Shown: positions 15,957 to 25,101, counted from the first letter of the stretch. The stretch: 64,000 nucleotides of DNA from Scleromatobacter sp964418745 (GCA_964418745.1 CAYQMX010000020.1:62001-126000), one strand, 5' to 3'. A program made the numbers and translations. The notes: generated by a model not told the origin, from the letters alone.

Positions 15957-18900
15957 GTGAAACGCATGCTCATCAATGCGACCCAGCCGGAAGAACGCCG
16001 GCTGGCCATCGTCGACGGACAGAAACTGCTCGATTTCGAAAACGAGATCGAAGGCCGCGAACAGCGCAAGGGCAATATCTACAAGGCGGTCGTGACGCGC
16101 GTCGAGCCCTCGCTCGAAGCCTGTTTCGTCGATTACGGCGAGGACCGCCACGGTTTCCTGCCGTTCAAGGAAATCGCCCGCACCTATTTCCGCGAAGGCG
16201 TCGACGTCAAGTCCGCTCGCATCCAGGACGCGATCCGCGACGGCCAGGAACTGCTGGTCCAGGTCGAGAAGGAAGAGCGCGGCAACAAGGGCGCGGCGCT
16301 GACCACGTTCGTGTCGCTGGCCGGCCGCTACCTGGTGCTGATGCCCAACAACCCGCGCGGCGGCGGCGTGAGCCGTCGCATCGAGGGCGAGGACCGCGAG
16401 GAACTCAAGGAAAACCTCGACCAGCTCGAGTACCCGAAGGGCATGAGCCTGATCGCGCGCACCGCCGGCATCGGCCGCAGCGCGCCCGAGCTCCAGTGGG
16501 ACCTGAACTACATGCTCAAGCTGTGGGACGCCATCGACGGCGCCTCCAGGTCGGGCAAGGGCGCGTTCCTCATCTACCAGGAATCGTCGCTGGTCATCCG
16601 CGCCATTCGCGATTACTTCACCGCCGACATCGGCGAGATCCTGATCGACACGGACGACATCTTCGAGCAGGCGCAGCAGTTCATGAACCACGTGATGCCG
16701 GAAACGGCCAATCGCGTGAAGCGCTACCGCGACGACGCGGCGCTGTTCAGCCGCTTCCAGATCGAGCACCAGATCGAGACGGCGTTCTCGCGCACCGTCA
16801 ACCTGCCGGCCGGCGGCGCCATCGTCATCGACCACACGGAAGCGCTGGTCTCCATCGACGTGAACTCCGCCCGCGCCACGCGCGGCGGCGACATCGAGGA
16901 AACCGCCACCCGCACCAACCTGGAAGCCGCCGACGAGATCGCGCGCCAGATGCGGCTGCGCGACCTCGGCGGCCTGATCGTCGTCGACTTCATCGACATG
17001 GAGGAGTCGAAGAACCGCCGCGAAGTGGAACAGCGCCTGCGCGACGCGCTGCGCTTCGACCGCGCCCGCGTGCAGTTCAGCTCCATCAGCAAGTTCGGCC
17101 TGCTCGAGCTGAGCCGCCAGCGCCTGCGCCCGGCGCTCTCCGAGGGCAGCCACATCACCTGCCCGCGCTGCAACGGCACCGGCCACATCCGCGACACCGA
17201 ATCGTCCGCACTCCAGATCCTGCGCATCATCCAGGAAGAGTCGATGAAGGAGAACACGGCCGCCGTGCACGTGCAGGTGCCGGTGGAAGTGGTGTCGTTC
17301 CTGCTCAACGAGAAGCGGAGCGAGATCACCAAGATCGAGCTGAAGCAGCGCACCACCGTGCTGCTGGTGCCCAACAAGCACCTCGAGACGCCGAACTACA
17401 AGCTCGAGCGCCTGCGCCACGACGACGTGCGACTGGAGAACCTGCAGGCCAGCTACACGATGATCGAGGAGCCGCAGGACGAGGTCGCGATCACGCGCCG
17501 CGACAAGGCCAAGGCCAAGCAGGAACCGGTCATCAAGGGCGTGCTGCCCGACCAGCCGGCGCCGCCGGCACCGGTGCCCGCGCCGGCGCCCGCCCCGGTG
17601 GCGCAGGCCGCCCCGGCGGCACGCGCGCCGCGCCCGGCCGCCCCGGCCCCGGCGCCGGCCGCCGGTGGCTTCTTCGGCTGGATCAAGAACCTGTTCGGCG
17701 CCGCGCCGGCGCCCGCACCGGCACCCGTGGCCGCGCCGACGACGGCCGCTCCGGCCGCGCGTCCCGGCGAAAGCCGCGACGGCAACCGCGACGGCCGCGG
17801 TCGCGACGACAAGCGTCGCGGGGGGCGCAACGGCGAACGCGGCGGTGAACGCGGCGATCGCGGCGCCCGTGGCGCCGAAGGTCGCGGCGGCGAGCGCAAG
17901 GCCGGCGAAGGCCGTCCGCCGCGCGACGACACGCGCCGCGGCGATCGCGGCGGCGAGCGCGGTGGCGAACGCACCCGCGAGACCGTGCTCGAGAATGGCG
18001 AGGCGCGTCCGGAAGGCCGCGGCGGTCGCCGTGGCGAGCCGCGCGCCGAAGGCGCTCGCCGCGAACGCGGCCCGCGCGAGGAGCGTCCGGCGCAGGTCGA
18101 CGGCGCCGAGGGCATGACGGCCGAGGCCGCACCGCAGCGCGATCGCAGCGAGCGCGCCGAACGGGGCGAGCGCGGTGAACGCGGCGGCCGGCGTCCGGCG
18201 CCGGTGGCCGAGGCGGGCGAGGCCCCGACCGGCTTCGGCGAGCTGGGCGAACAAGGCGAACTGAGCGATACCCCCCCGGGTGCCGACGTGGTGGCTGGCG
18301 CCGTGTCCGGCGACGGCACCCCCGCGGCCGATGGCGAGCGCGACGGTCGTCGGCGCCGCCGTCGTCGTGGCGGCCGTGGCCGTGACGAGGCGTCCGCCGA
18401 AGGCGGCGTCGAGGGCGAAGCCGCGGAAGGCACGGATCGCGCCGAGGGCGAAGCCGCCATCGACGCGACCCCGGTGGCCGAAGGCGAGGCCCCGGCCGAC
18501 GGCGAAGGCGGCAACCGCCGCCGTGGCCGCGGACGCGACCGCAACCGCGGCCCGCGCCGCGAGGACGGCCAGGGCGACACCAGTGGCGAGACCGCCACAG
18601 AAGGCCTGCCGGGCAACGCCGCGCTGGCCGGTCCGGCGGACGCCGCCGAGCCCGCCATCGTCGCCGCGCCGGACACCGAAGAGCGCGCACCACGCCGCGA
18701 GCGCGGCGATCGGGGCGAGCAATCGGAAGTGATCGCCCCGGTCGAGGCGAGCGACGCCGAGGAAGCAGCCCCGGCGCGCGTCGCGGTGCCGTTCGAATCG
18801 CGCGCCTTCACGGCGCCGGTCGCGGCTCCCGCACCCGCTCCGGTGGTCGCGGCGCCCGCGCCCGCCCCGGTGGCCGCTGCACCCGTGCCCGCTCCGGCGG

Positions 18901-19193
18901 CTCCGGTCGCGCCGGCCGTCCCGGTCGTGCCGAACTTCGAGCTGCCCCTGGCCGACCTGAACTCGCTCGCGGGTTCTGCCGGCCTGGAATGGGTGCATTC
19001 GAAGGCCGACAGCGTGCGTGCGGCCCAGGAAGCCATCGCCAACGCGCCCAAGGCCGTCCATGTGCCGCGCGAACGTCCGCCGGCGGTCGTGATCGACGAA
19101 GGCCCGCTGGTGCTGGTCGAGACCCGCAAGGATCTCAGCCAGATCAAGCTGCCGTTCGACACCGCCGCGCAGGCGCCGGCGTCGCCCGAGTGA
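15957..19193 (+). CDS. rne: Ribonuclease E
   Basis: This 1078-residue endoribonuclease starts at the GTG at 15957, preceded by AAGGAG and giving the canonical N-terminus (KRMLINATQPEERRLAIVDG). The catalytic half aligns closely with E. coli RNase E: S1 domain, catalytic Asp301 (IDVNSARATRGGD) and Asp344 (VVDFIDM), and the zinc-link CPRC at 402-405. Residues 572-581, FFGWIKNLFG, form an amphipathic segment like the membrane-targeting helix of E. coli (565-582). From about 590 to 900 the tail is disordered, with Arg/Gly/Glu repeats that would bind RNA. The C-terminal end (ELPLADLNSLAG onward) looks ordered and is probably a partner-binding site. It initiates mRNA decay and rRNA/tRNA processing. 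Confidence 0.97.
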   Translation: MKRMLINATQPEERRLAIVDGQKLLDFENEIEGREQRKGNIYKAVVTRVEPSLEACFVDYGEDRHGFLPFKEIARTYFREGVDVKSARIQDAIRDGQELLVQVEKEERGNKGAALTTFVSLAGRYLVLMPNNPRGGGVSRRIEGEDREELKENLDQLEYPKGMSLIARTAGIGRSAPELQWDLNYMLKLWDAIDGASRSGKGAFLIYQESSLVIRAIRDYFTADIGEILIDTDDIFEQAQQFMNHVMPETANRVKRYRDDAALFSRFQIEHQIETAFSRTVNLPAGGAIVIDHTEALVSIDVNSARATRGGDIEETATRTNLEAADEIARQMRLRDLGGLIVVDFIDMEESKNRREVEQRLRDALRFDRARVQFSSISKFGLLELSRQRLRPALSEGSHITCPRCNGTGHIRDTESSALQILRIIQEESMKENTAAVHVQVPVEVVSFLLNEKRSEITKIELKQRTTVLLVPNKHLETPNYKLERLRHDDVRLENLQASYTMIEEPQDEVAITRRDKAKAKQEPVIKGVLPDQPAPPAPVPAPAPAPVAQAAPAARAPRPAAPAPAPAAGGFFGWIKNLFGAAPAPAPAPVAAPTTAAPAARPGESRDGNRDGRGRDDKRRGGRNGERGGERGDRGARGAEGRGGERKAGEGRPPRDDTRRGDRGGERGGERTRETVLENGEARPEGRGGRRGEPRAEGARRERGPREERPAQVDGAEGMTAEAAPQRDRSERAERGERGERGGRRPAPVAEAGEAPTGFGELGEQGELSDTPPGADVVAGAVSGDGTPAADGERDGRRRRRRRGGRGRDEASAEGGVEGEAAEGTDRAEGEAAIDATPVAEGEAPADGEGGNRRRGRGRDRNRGPRREDGQGDTSGETATEGLPGNAALAGPADAAEPAIVAAPDTEERAPRRERGDRGEQSEVIAPVEASDAEEAAPARVAVPFESRAFTAPVAAPAPAPVVAAPAPAPVAAAPVPAPAAPVAPAVPVVPNFELPLADLNSLAGSAGLEWVHSKADSVRAAQEAIANAPKAVHVPRERPPAVVIDEGPLVLVETRKDLSQIKLPFDTAAQAPASPE

Positions 19194-19195
19194 GC

Positions 19196-19738
19196 ATGAG
19201 CCACCGCCCCGCCCTGCCCGCGGGGGCGCGTCGGTCGCCGGTCGCGCGGCGTTGCGCGGGCGTGGCCGGGCTCGCGATGATGCTGCTGGCCGCGCTGGCG
19301 GGTTGCAAGGCGAACGGCACGGCCGATGCCGCCACGCTCACCCCGGCCCAGGCGGCGCTGGTCGCCTCGGCTCCGGCCGTGGCGGCGGCGCACGTGCCGT
19401 CGCCGCCGGTGCTGCAGCCGGCGGGCACGGCGGCCGAACTGGCGACGGTGGATGCCCAGCTGGACAAGACGCTGGCTGGCGCCGCGGTCTGCCAGGCCGA
19501 CACCGAGTGCCACTCGGTGGCGGTCGGCGCCAGGGCCTGCGGCGGGCCGACCGGCTACCGCGCGTACTCCGAGCGCGGCGCGACGGTGGCCAGCGTCGAG
19601 GCGCTGGCACAGCACGAGCGCGACCTGGCCGCGCAGGCGGCCCGCGAGTCGCACCAGGTATCGCCGTGCTTCATGCTCGCCGACCCGGGCGCGCGCTGCC
19701 AGGCCAACCGGTGCGTCACCGGCCGGCCGGCGAACTGA
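19196..19738 (+). CDS. Small Cys-containing lipoprotein, unknown function
   Basis: This 180-residue protein has a basic N-terminus, a hydrophobic core and a lipobox LAGC (Cys at about residue 37), so it should be lipid-anchored. The mature part has several cysteines (CQADTECHSVAVGARACGG, then CFMLADPGARCQANRC), a pattern that suggests disulfides in the periplasm. I do not recognise the family. The start lies 2 bp after the rne stop, so it may be translated from the same mRNA. A strong intrinsic terminator follows about 20 bp after its stop. Confidence 0.75.
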   Translation: MSHRPALPAGARRSPVARRCAGVAGLAMMLLAALAGCKANGTADAATLTPAQAALVASAPAVAAAHVPSPPVLQPAGTAAELATVDAQLDKTLAGAAVCQADTECHSVAVGARACGGPTGYRAYSERGATVASVEALAQHERDLAAQAARESHQVSPCFMLADPGARCQANRCVTGRPAN

Positions 19739-19759
19739 GCGTCCGGCGCCCTCCTCCGA

Positions 19760-19791
19760 GGCCGCGACCCGCGAGGGCTCGCGGCCTTTTT
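19760..19791 (+). terminator. Rho-independent terminator after rne-lipoprotein unit
   Basis: A perfect 8-bp stem, GGCCGCGA (19760-19767) with TCGCGGCC (19779-19786), closes an 11-base loop and is followed by five T residues. It lies about 20 bp past the lipoprotein stop codon and would end the rne transcript. Confidence 0.85.
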
Positions 19792-19853
19792 CATGGCCCC
19801 GGCCCGGCCTGCACGATGTCGTGGGCGTGTACGCCGGTGCCCGCGCCGGCGAC

Positions 19854-20726
19854 TCAGTCGGGCGCGCGGTGTTCGAGCGTGAGCGCCACCCGGAAGCCGA
19901 TGTCGGAATCGCGCTTGTCCGCAACGTAGGCCTCGCGGAAGGCCGAGCGCATCCAGTGCGGATCGCCGTACCAGGATCCGCCGCGCAGGACGCGGCGCCC
20001 GCCGGGCTCGCCGCGGATCGCCGCGCTGCCGTCCGTCGGTGCTTCGGCGTAGCTGTCGGCGTAGCGATCCTCGACCCATTGCCAGACGTTGCCCGCCATG
20101 TCGTGAAGGCCGAACGGATTGGGTGCGAAGCTGCCGACGGGCGTCGTCCTGCCGCGCGACACGCCCGTCCTCGCGAAGCAGGCGTCGATGCCGAAGAAGC
20201 CGTCGTAGTTGGCCTGGTCGGTATTGATGCACGATCCGGTGTAGAACGCGGTCGACGTGCCGGCGCGCGCCGCGTATTCCCATTCCGCCTCGCTGGGCAG
20301 GCGGTAGCGTCGTCCGGTCTTCCTGCCGAGCCACAGCACATAGGCGCGGGCATCGTCCCAGCCGACGTTGACGACCGGCAGGCGGCCGTGACCCCAGCCG
20401 CCGTCGTCGGGCCGAACGCCGCCGCAGCCGCCATCGCGCACGCAGGCGTCCCATTCGGCGAAGGTCACCGGGTAGCGGCCGATGGCGAACGGCGGCACGT
20501 CGACCAGGTGGCGCGGCGACTCGTCCGGCTTGCGGGCGAACTCGCCCTCGGGACTGCCCATCGCGAAGCGGCCACCGGGCAGGACGACCATCTCGGGGCA
20601 TTCGTCGCAATCGCGCAGGGACCGGACACCGGCGACCCACGGCGGAGACACACAGCCCGCGACCATCGCCGCGAACACCAGCGCGCAGGCGATCGCGCGG
20701 GGGGTGCGGTGCCGGAGCCGGGCCAT
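19854..20726 (-). CDS. SUMF1/FGE-fold lipoprotein lacking the catalytic cysteines
   Basis: This 290-residue protein starts at the ATG at 20726. A lipobox (FAAMVAGC, Cys about 23) marks it as a lipoprotein. The rest is a formylglycine-generating-enzyme (SUMF1) fold: MVVLPGGRFAMGSPEGE, RYPVTFAEWDACV, RLPSEAEWEYAARAG, NPFGLHDMAGNVWQWVEDRY and VLRGGSWYGDPHWMRSAF. True FGE enzymes carry two active-site cysteines in the last segment; here those places are Tyr, Gly, His and Trp, so it is probably a binding or regulatory homologue. It is the last gene of the lepA-to-nagZ strand run, 41 bp after nagZ. Confidence 0.85.
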   Translation of the reverse strand: MARLRHRTPRAIACALVFAAMVAGCVSPPWVAGVRSLRDCDECPEMVVLPGGRFAMGSPEGEFARKPDESPRHLVDVPPFAIGRYPVTFAEWDACVRDGGCGGVRPDDGGWGHGRLPVVNVGWDDARAYVLWLGRKTGRRYRLPSEAEWEYAARAGTSTAFYTGSCINTDQANYDGFFGIDACFARTGVSRGRTTPVGSFAPNPFGLHDMAGNVWQWVEDRYADSYAEAPTDGSAAIRGEPGGRRVLRGGSWYGDPHWMRSAFREAYVADKRDSDIGFRVALTLEHRAPD

Positions 20727-20767
20727 GCCGATGCGCCTGGGCGGACGTGGGCGACGGCGGCCCGGAC

Positions 20768-21970
20768 TCAGAGACGCTCGAGCGCGCGCAGGTAGGCCGG
20801 ATCGCGCATCAGGTCGTCCCAGGCCAGCGGCTCGGTCTGCGGCAGCAGGTCCAGGCGGCGGCGCTCGGCCGCGCCGTCCGGCTCCCAGCTGCCGTCCGAG
20901 CGCGCCTCGACGAGGCCGTCCAGCAGGTCGTCCAGCGGCCGGCCCTGGCCCACGCTCTGGTTGCACAGCAGCACCAGGTCGCAGCCGGCATTGATCGCCA
21001 GCACCGCCGCCTCGGCGTAGCCGAGCGTGCGGCCGGCGAGCGTGCGCGCGCCGGCCATGCTCAGGTCGTCGCTGAAGATGGCGCCGGTGAAGCCCAGGCG
21101 CTCGCGCAGGATGTCCTGCAGCCAGCGGGTCGAGAAGCCGGCCGGGTTGGCGTCGACGTCGGGGTAGACGACGTGGGCGGGCATCACGCTGGCCAGCGAG
21201 GTCGACAGCCATTCGTACGGGCGCGCGTCGTCGCGCAGGATCTCGGCCAGCGTGCGCGGATCGACGGGCACGTCCACATGGCTGTCGGCGGCGACGTGGC
21301 CGTGGCCGGGGAAGTGCTTGCCGCAGTTGGCCATGCCGGCCTGGCGCATGCCCAGCATCAGGCTCTTGGCCAGCAGCGTGACGATGCGCGCGTCGCGGTG
21401 GAACGAGCGGTCGCCGATGACCGCGCTGCGGCCGAAGTGCAGGTCCAGCACCGGCGCAAAGCTGAGGTCGACACCGCAGGAGCGCAGCTCGGCGGCCATC
21501 ACGAAGCCGGCCGCGGTGGCGGCGTCGGTGGCCGCCATCGCGCCGTCGCCCGCGGCGCCGGTGCCGTCGTCCATCCAGCGCTTGCCGTACGCGTCCATCG
21601 CCGGCAGGTGCGTGAAACCGTCGGTGCGGAAACGCTGCACGCGACCGCCTTCATGGTCGACGCACACCAGCAGGTCGGGCCGGATCGCCTTCATCTCGGC
21701 CACGAGGTCGGTGACCTGGCGGCGGTCGATCCAGTTGCGGCCGAACAGGATCGCCCCGCCGGTCAGCGGATGCGCGAGCCGGCGGCGGTCGTCCGCGCTC
21801 AGCTTCGTGCCGGCGACATCGAGGATGACCGGCGCGTGGTCGGCGTAGCGCGGGTCGGCGGCGAAGTCGAGCGGCTCGCCGAATTGCGCGACGATGCGCG
21901 CCTCGCCGGTCGGCCGGCCCGTCTTCGGGGGGTTCGGCGTCTTGCCGGTCTTGCGGTTCTTGCTGGCCAT
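20768..21970 (-). CDS. nagZ: Beta-N-acetylhexosaminidase
   Basis: This 400-residue family-3 glycoside hydrolase of the NagZ type has the conserved catalytic loop NCGKHFPGHGHVAADSH with the general acid/base Asp-His pair, and the nucleophile Asp in AIFSDDLSMAGA. The substrate-binding VDHEGGRVQRFR is present. It removes N-acetylglucosamine from anhydro-muropeptides in the cytoplasm during cell-wall recycling. It is about 60 residues longer than E. coli NagZ, mostly from a basic N-terminal extension (KNRKTGKTPNPPKTGR). It follows acpS with a small gap. Confidence 0.94.
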   Translation of the reverse strand: MASKNRKTGKTPNPPKTGRPTGEARIVAQFGEPLDFAADPRYADHAPVILDVAGTKLSADDRRRLAHPLTGGAILFGRNWIDRRQVTDLVAEMKAIRPDLLVCVDHEGGRVQRFRTDGFTHLPAMDAYGKRWMDDGTGAAGDGAMAATDAATAAGFVMAAELRSCGVDLSFAPVLDLHFGRSAVIGDRSFHRDARIVTLLAKSLMLGMRQAGMANCGKHFPGHGHVAADSHVDVPVDPRTLAEILRDDARPYEWLSTSLASVMPAHVVYPDVDANPAGFSTRWLQDILRERLGFTGAIFSDDLSMAGARTLAGRTLGYAEAAVLAINAGCDLVLLCNQSVGQGRPLDDLLDGLVEARSDGSWEPDGAAERRRLDLLPQTEPLAWDDLMRDPAYLRALERL

Positions 21971-21974
21971 GGCG

Positions 21975-22400
21975 TCAGGTCGGGGTTGCGGCGCCGGCGT
22001 CTGCCGCCGGCTGGGTCTCGACCACCACGAAGGTGGCCACGTAATCGGTCTCGTCGGTGACGGTCACGTGCGCGATCAGGCGGCGCTCGGCGAACCAGGC
22101 CGCGAGCTCGCCGTGCAGGCGGATGAACGGCTTGCCGGAGCGTTCGTTGAGGATCTCGCAGTGGCGCCACGTCATCGGCAGGTGCAGGCCCATGCCCACG
22201 GCCTTGGAGAACGCCTCCTTGGCCGAGAAGCGCGTGGCCAGGAAGCGCAGGCCACGGCTGGCCACGCGGGCGCTGCGTGCGTGGAAGATCGCCAGCTCGT
22301 CCGGGCCCAGCACCTTCTCCGCGAAGCGGCCGCCCTTGCGCTCCAGCGTGGCCGCGATGCGGCGCACGTCGCACAGGTCGGTGCCGATGCCGTAGATCAC
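21975..22400 (-). CDS. acpS: Holo-[acyl-carrier-protein] synthase
   Basis: This 141-residue protein begins at a GTG (22400) whose bases overlap the pdxJ stop (GTGA). The N-terminus IYGIGTDLCDVRRI contains the metal-binding Asp, and FSAKEAFSKAVGMG the conserved Glu and Lys of AcpS. It transfers 4'-phosphopantetheine from CoA to apo-acyl carrier protein. The short tail (ETQPAADAGAATPT) is an unconserved extension. The pdxJ-acpS overlap is widely conserved in proteobacteria. Confidence 0.95.
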   Translation of the reverse strand: MIYGIGTDLCDVRRIAATLERKGGRFAEKVLGPDELAIFHARSARVASRGLRFLATRFSAKEAFSKAVGMGLHLPMTWRHCEILNERSGKPFIRLHGELAAWFAERRLIAHVTVTDETDYVATFVVVETQPAADAGAATPT

Positions 22401-23194
22401 GCCAGCGACTCCGCCGTGTCGGCGTCGGCGATCGCGCGCAGGTAGCGCCGCACGGTGTCGTGCAGGCCGAATTCCAGCGCGTCGGCGATCAGCGCGTGGC
22501 CGATGGACACCTCGTCGACGCCGGGCACCGCGCGGAGGAAGTCGGTCAGGTTCGCCAGGCTCAGGTCGTGGCCGGCGTTGATGCCCAGGCCCAGTGCCAG
22601 CGCGGCCTGCGCGGTCCGCGTGAAGCCCGCCAGCACCTCGGCCTGGCGCGGCGTGCCGTGGGCGCTCGCGTAGGTCTCGGTGTAGAGCTCGATGCGATCG
22701 GCGCCGAGCGCGCGCACCTGGGCCATCGCCGCGGGCACCGGATCCATGAACAGGCTCACCCGCACCCCCAGCGCGTGGCAATCCTCGATCAGCGGGCGCA
22801 GGCGGTCGGACTCCTTGTCCAGGTCCCAGCCGTGGTCGGAGGTGAACTGGTCCTCGCTGTCGGGCACGAACGTGGCCTGGTGCGGCCGCTCCGCGCGGAT
22901 GAAGCCCATCAGGTTCTGGTACGGATTGCCCTCGATGTTGTATTCGGCCTCGGGCCACTGCGCGAGCAGCGCGTGCAGCTCGGTCACGTCGGCCGCCCGG
23001 ATGTGGCGCTCGTCGGGCCGCGGATGCACCGTGATGCCCTGCGCGCCCGCCTGCAGGCACAGCGTGGCCGCGCGCGCGACGCTGGGGATGCCCAGGTGGC
23101 GCGTGTTGCGCAGGTGGGCCACCTTGTTGACGTTGACCGACAGCGCGCAGCGGTGCGCGCGGACGATCTGTTCGGGAGCGACGAGCGGGTTCAT
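22397..23194 (-). CDS. pdxJ: Pyridoxine 5'-phosphate synthase
   Basis: This 265-residue TIM-barrel enzyme shows family hallmarks: LSVNVNKVAHLRNTR at the N-terminus, GITVHPRPDERHI, EYNIEGNP and VSLFMDPVP, and the C-terminal EVSIGHALIADALEFGL. It condenses 1-deoxyxylulose 5-phosphate with 3-amino-2-oxopropyl phosphate to give pyridoxine 5'-phosphate. The length is slightly above the usual (about 243). The ATG at 23194 overlaps the recO stop as ATGA, and its own stop overlaps the acpS start, so translation of recO, pdxJ and acpS is probably coupled. Confidence 0.96.
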   Translation of the reverse strand: MNPLVAPEQIVRAHRCALSVNVNKVAHLRNTRHLGIPSVARAATLCLQAGAQGITVHPRPDERHIRAADVTELHALLAQWPEAEYNIEGNPYQNLMGFIRAERPHQATFVPDSEDQFTSDHGWDLDKESDRLRPLIEDCHALGVRVSLFMDPVPAAMAQVRALGADRIELYTETYASAHGTPRQAEVLAGFTRTAQAALALGLGINAGHDLSLANLTDFLRAVPGVDEVSIGHALIADALEFGLHDTVRRYLRAIADADTAESLA

Positions 23195-24000
23195 GGAAGC
23201 GGTCTTTCGGATTTCGGTGTGCCGATCACCTGCCGGGCGTCGCGCATGACGTCGCGGGTGCGCAGCGAGGGCGAACCGAGATGATAGTGAACGAGCGCCC
23301 GCAGCACCGGCTTCAGGCGCTCCAGCCGCATCGCGCAGGCCACGTGCAGGGCGCCCAGGTTGTCGGCGCGCAGCGCGGCGTCGATCTCCAGCAGGTCGGC
23401 GCCGGGCAGGCGCGCGGCCGCCGCGGCGGGCGTGGCCGCCACCACGCCGCGGTCGCCGAGCAACTGGTAGGACGCGTCGGCGGCCAGCGGCTGCTGGGTG
23501 GCCGTGACGCGGTCGAGCTCGGGCAGCAGGCCGATCGCCTTGAGCAGCACCAGCTCGAACGCGCGCAGGCCGATCTGCTCGGCGAACTCGTCGGACGTCG
23601 CCAGGCTGCGCAGCGTGGCGGCGTAGGCGTCGAACAGCGCCGGGTGCGCGTCGCCGCGCGCGAGCAGCTTCATCAGCAGCTCGTTGAGGTAGAAGCCGGC
23701 GAACAGGCGCGCCGGCGGCAGCACCGGCGTGGCGTCGAGCCCGGCCCATTCGGCGCCGCGCAGCGTGACGACGTCGGCCTGCGCGTCCTCGGCCTGGCGG
23801 CCGATCGTGGCGGCGATGCGCTGGAACGGCAGCAGCACGCTGCGCAGCTGCGAGTACGGGCGCTTCGCGCCCTTGGCGGCCACGGTGACGCGGCCCTTGC
23901 TGCGCGTGAACAGGTCCAGGATCAGGCTCGTCTCGCTCCAGTCGTAGCGATGGAGCACGTAGGCGTCGAGCGGGGTGGTGACGCGCCGGGCGGTGGCCAT
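23191..24000 (-). CDS. recO: DNA repair protein RecO
   Basis: This 269-residue protein has an N-terminal OB fold (DAYVLHRYDWSETSLILDLFTRSKGRVTVAAKG) followed by the helical domain with GFYLNELLMKLL. There is no zinc-binding cysteine quartet, as is usual in proteobacterial RecO. It helps load RecA onto SSB-coated single strands in the RecFOR pathway. It lies between era (15 bp upstream) and pdxJ (4-bp overlap). Confidence 0.94.
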   Translation of the reverse strand: MATARRVTTPLDAYVLHRYDWSETSLILDLFTRSKGRVTVAAKGAKRPYSQLRSVLLPFQRIAATIGRQAEDAQADVVTLRGAEWAGLDATPVLPPARLFAGFYLNELLMKLLARGDAHPALFDAYAATLRSLATSDEFAEQIGLRAFELVLLKAIGLLPELDRVTATQQPLAADASYQLLGDRGVVAATPAAAAARLPGADLLEIDAALRADNLGALHVACAMRLERLKPVLRALVHYHLGSPSLRTRDVMRDARQVIGTPKSERPLP

Positions 24001-24015
24001 CGATGGCGGCCTGGC

Positions 24016-25101
24016 CTACTCGTAGCCGTAGGAGCGCAGATGCTCTTCCGAGTCGGCCCAGCCGGAACGCACCTTGACCCACACCTCGAGGAACACCTTG
24101 GCCTCGAGCAGGCGCTCCAGCTCCTGGCGCGATTCGGACGCGATGCGCTTGAGCTGCAGCCCCTTGGCGCCGATGACCATGCCCTTGTGGGCGTCGCGCT
24201 CGACGATGATGGTGGCGGCGATGCGGCGCATCGTGCCTTCCTCGACGAACTGGTCGATCACCACCGTCACGTTGTAGGGCAGTTCGTCGCCGGTCAGGCG
24301 GAACAGCTTTTCGCGGATGACCTCGCTGACCAGGAACCGCTCGCTGCGGTCGGTCAGCATCTCGGCGTCGTAGAACCACGGCTGCTCGGGCAGGTAGGGC
24401 CGCAGCACGCCCAGCAGGCGCTCGATGTCGCTGGTGGAGTATGCCGACATCGGGAAGAACTCGGCGAACGGGAACTTGTCCTGCATGGACTTCAGCCAGG
24501 GCAGCAGGTCGCTGCGGCGCTGGATGGCGTCGAGCTTGTTGGGGATCAGGATCACCGGCTTGCCCTTGGGCATCAGCTGCAGCGCCTTGGCGTCGTCGGC
24601 GCCGAACTTGCCGGCCTCGACCATGAACAGCACGATGTCGACGTCCGTCAGCACCGACACCACCGTCTTGTTCAGCGACTTGTTGAGCGCCGCCGAGTGC
24701 TTGGTCTGGTAGCCGGGCGTGTCGACGAACACGAACTGCGACGGCCCGTCGCTGCGCACGCCGGTGATGCGGTGGCGCGTGGTCTGCGCCTTGTTGGACG
24801 TGATGCTGATCTTCTGGCCGACCAGCGCGTTCAGCAGCGTGGACTTGCCCACGTTGGGCCGGCCGACGATGGCCACGAGGCCGCAGCGCTTCTTCTCGCC
24901 GTGCTCGTCCACCGAGGCGGCGTGCAACGCGGCCAGGGCCGCCTCGCCGAGCTCGGGCGACATCTCGTCGTCGCCGTCCTCGGCGAAGCCGTCGGGCGTC
25001 TCGTCGCCGTCGAGGTCGCCTTCGGGGGCGGGCGCGTCCTGGGGACGCTGGTCGTCCGGCAGGTCGTCGGATGCGTCGCGGGGAGGCTTGATTTCAGGCA
25101 C
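24016..25101 (-). CDS. era: GTPase Era with acidic N-terminal extension
   Basis: This protein of 361 residues starts at the GTG at 25101, which overlaps the rnc 3' end by 8 bp. The G domain is standard: G1 GRPNVGKST, G3 DTPG and G4 NKLD. The C-terminal KH domain contains VIGAKGLQLKRI. It binds the 3' end of 16S rRNA and assists 30S assembly. The first roughly 70 residues are an unusual acidic, Pro-rich extension (DGDETPDGFAEDGDDE) not found in E. coli Era (301 residues). An in-frame ATG about 46 codons in (before SPELGEAALAAL) could give a near-normal-length protein. The true start needs checking. Confidence 0.95.
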   Translation of the reverse strand: MPEIKPPRDASDDLPDDQRPQDAPAPEGDLDGDETPDGFAEDGDDEMSPELGEAALAALHAASVDEHGEKKRCGLVAIVGRPNVGKSTLLNALVGQKISITSNKAQTTRHRITGVRSDGPSQFVFVDTPGYQTKHSAALNKSLNKTVVSVLTDVDIVLFMVEAGKFGADDAKALQLMPKGKPVILIPNKLDAIQRRSDLLPWLKSMQDKFPFAEFFPMSAYSTSDIERLLGVLRPYLPEQPWFYDAEMLTDRSERFLVSEVIREKLFRLTGDELPYNVTVVIDQFVEEGTMRRIAATIIVERDAHKGMVIGAKGLQLKRIASESRQELERLLEAKVFLEVWVKVRSGWADSEEHLRSYGYE

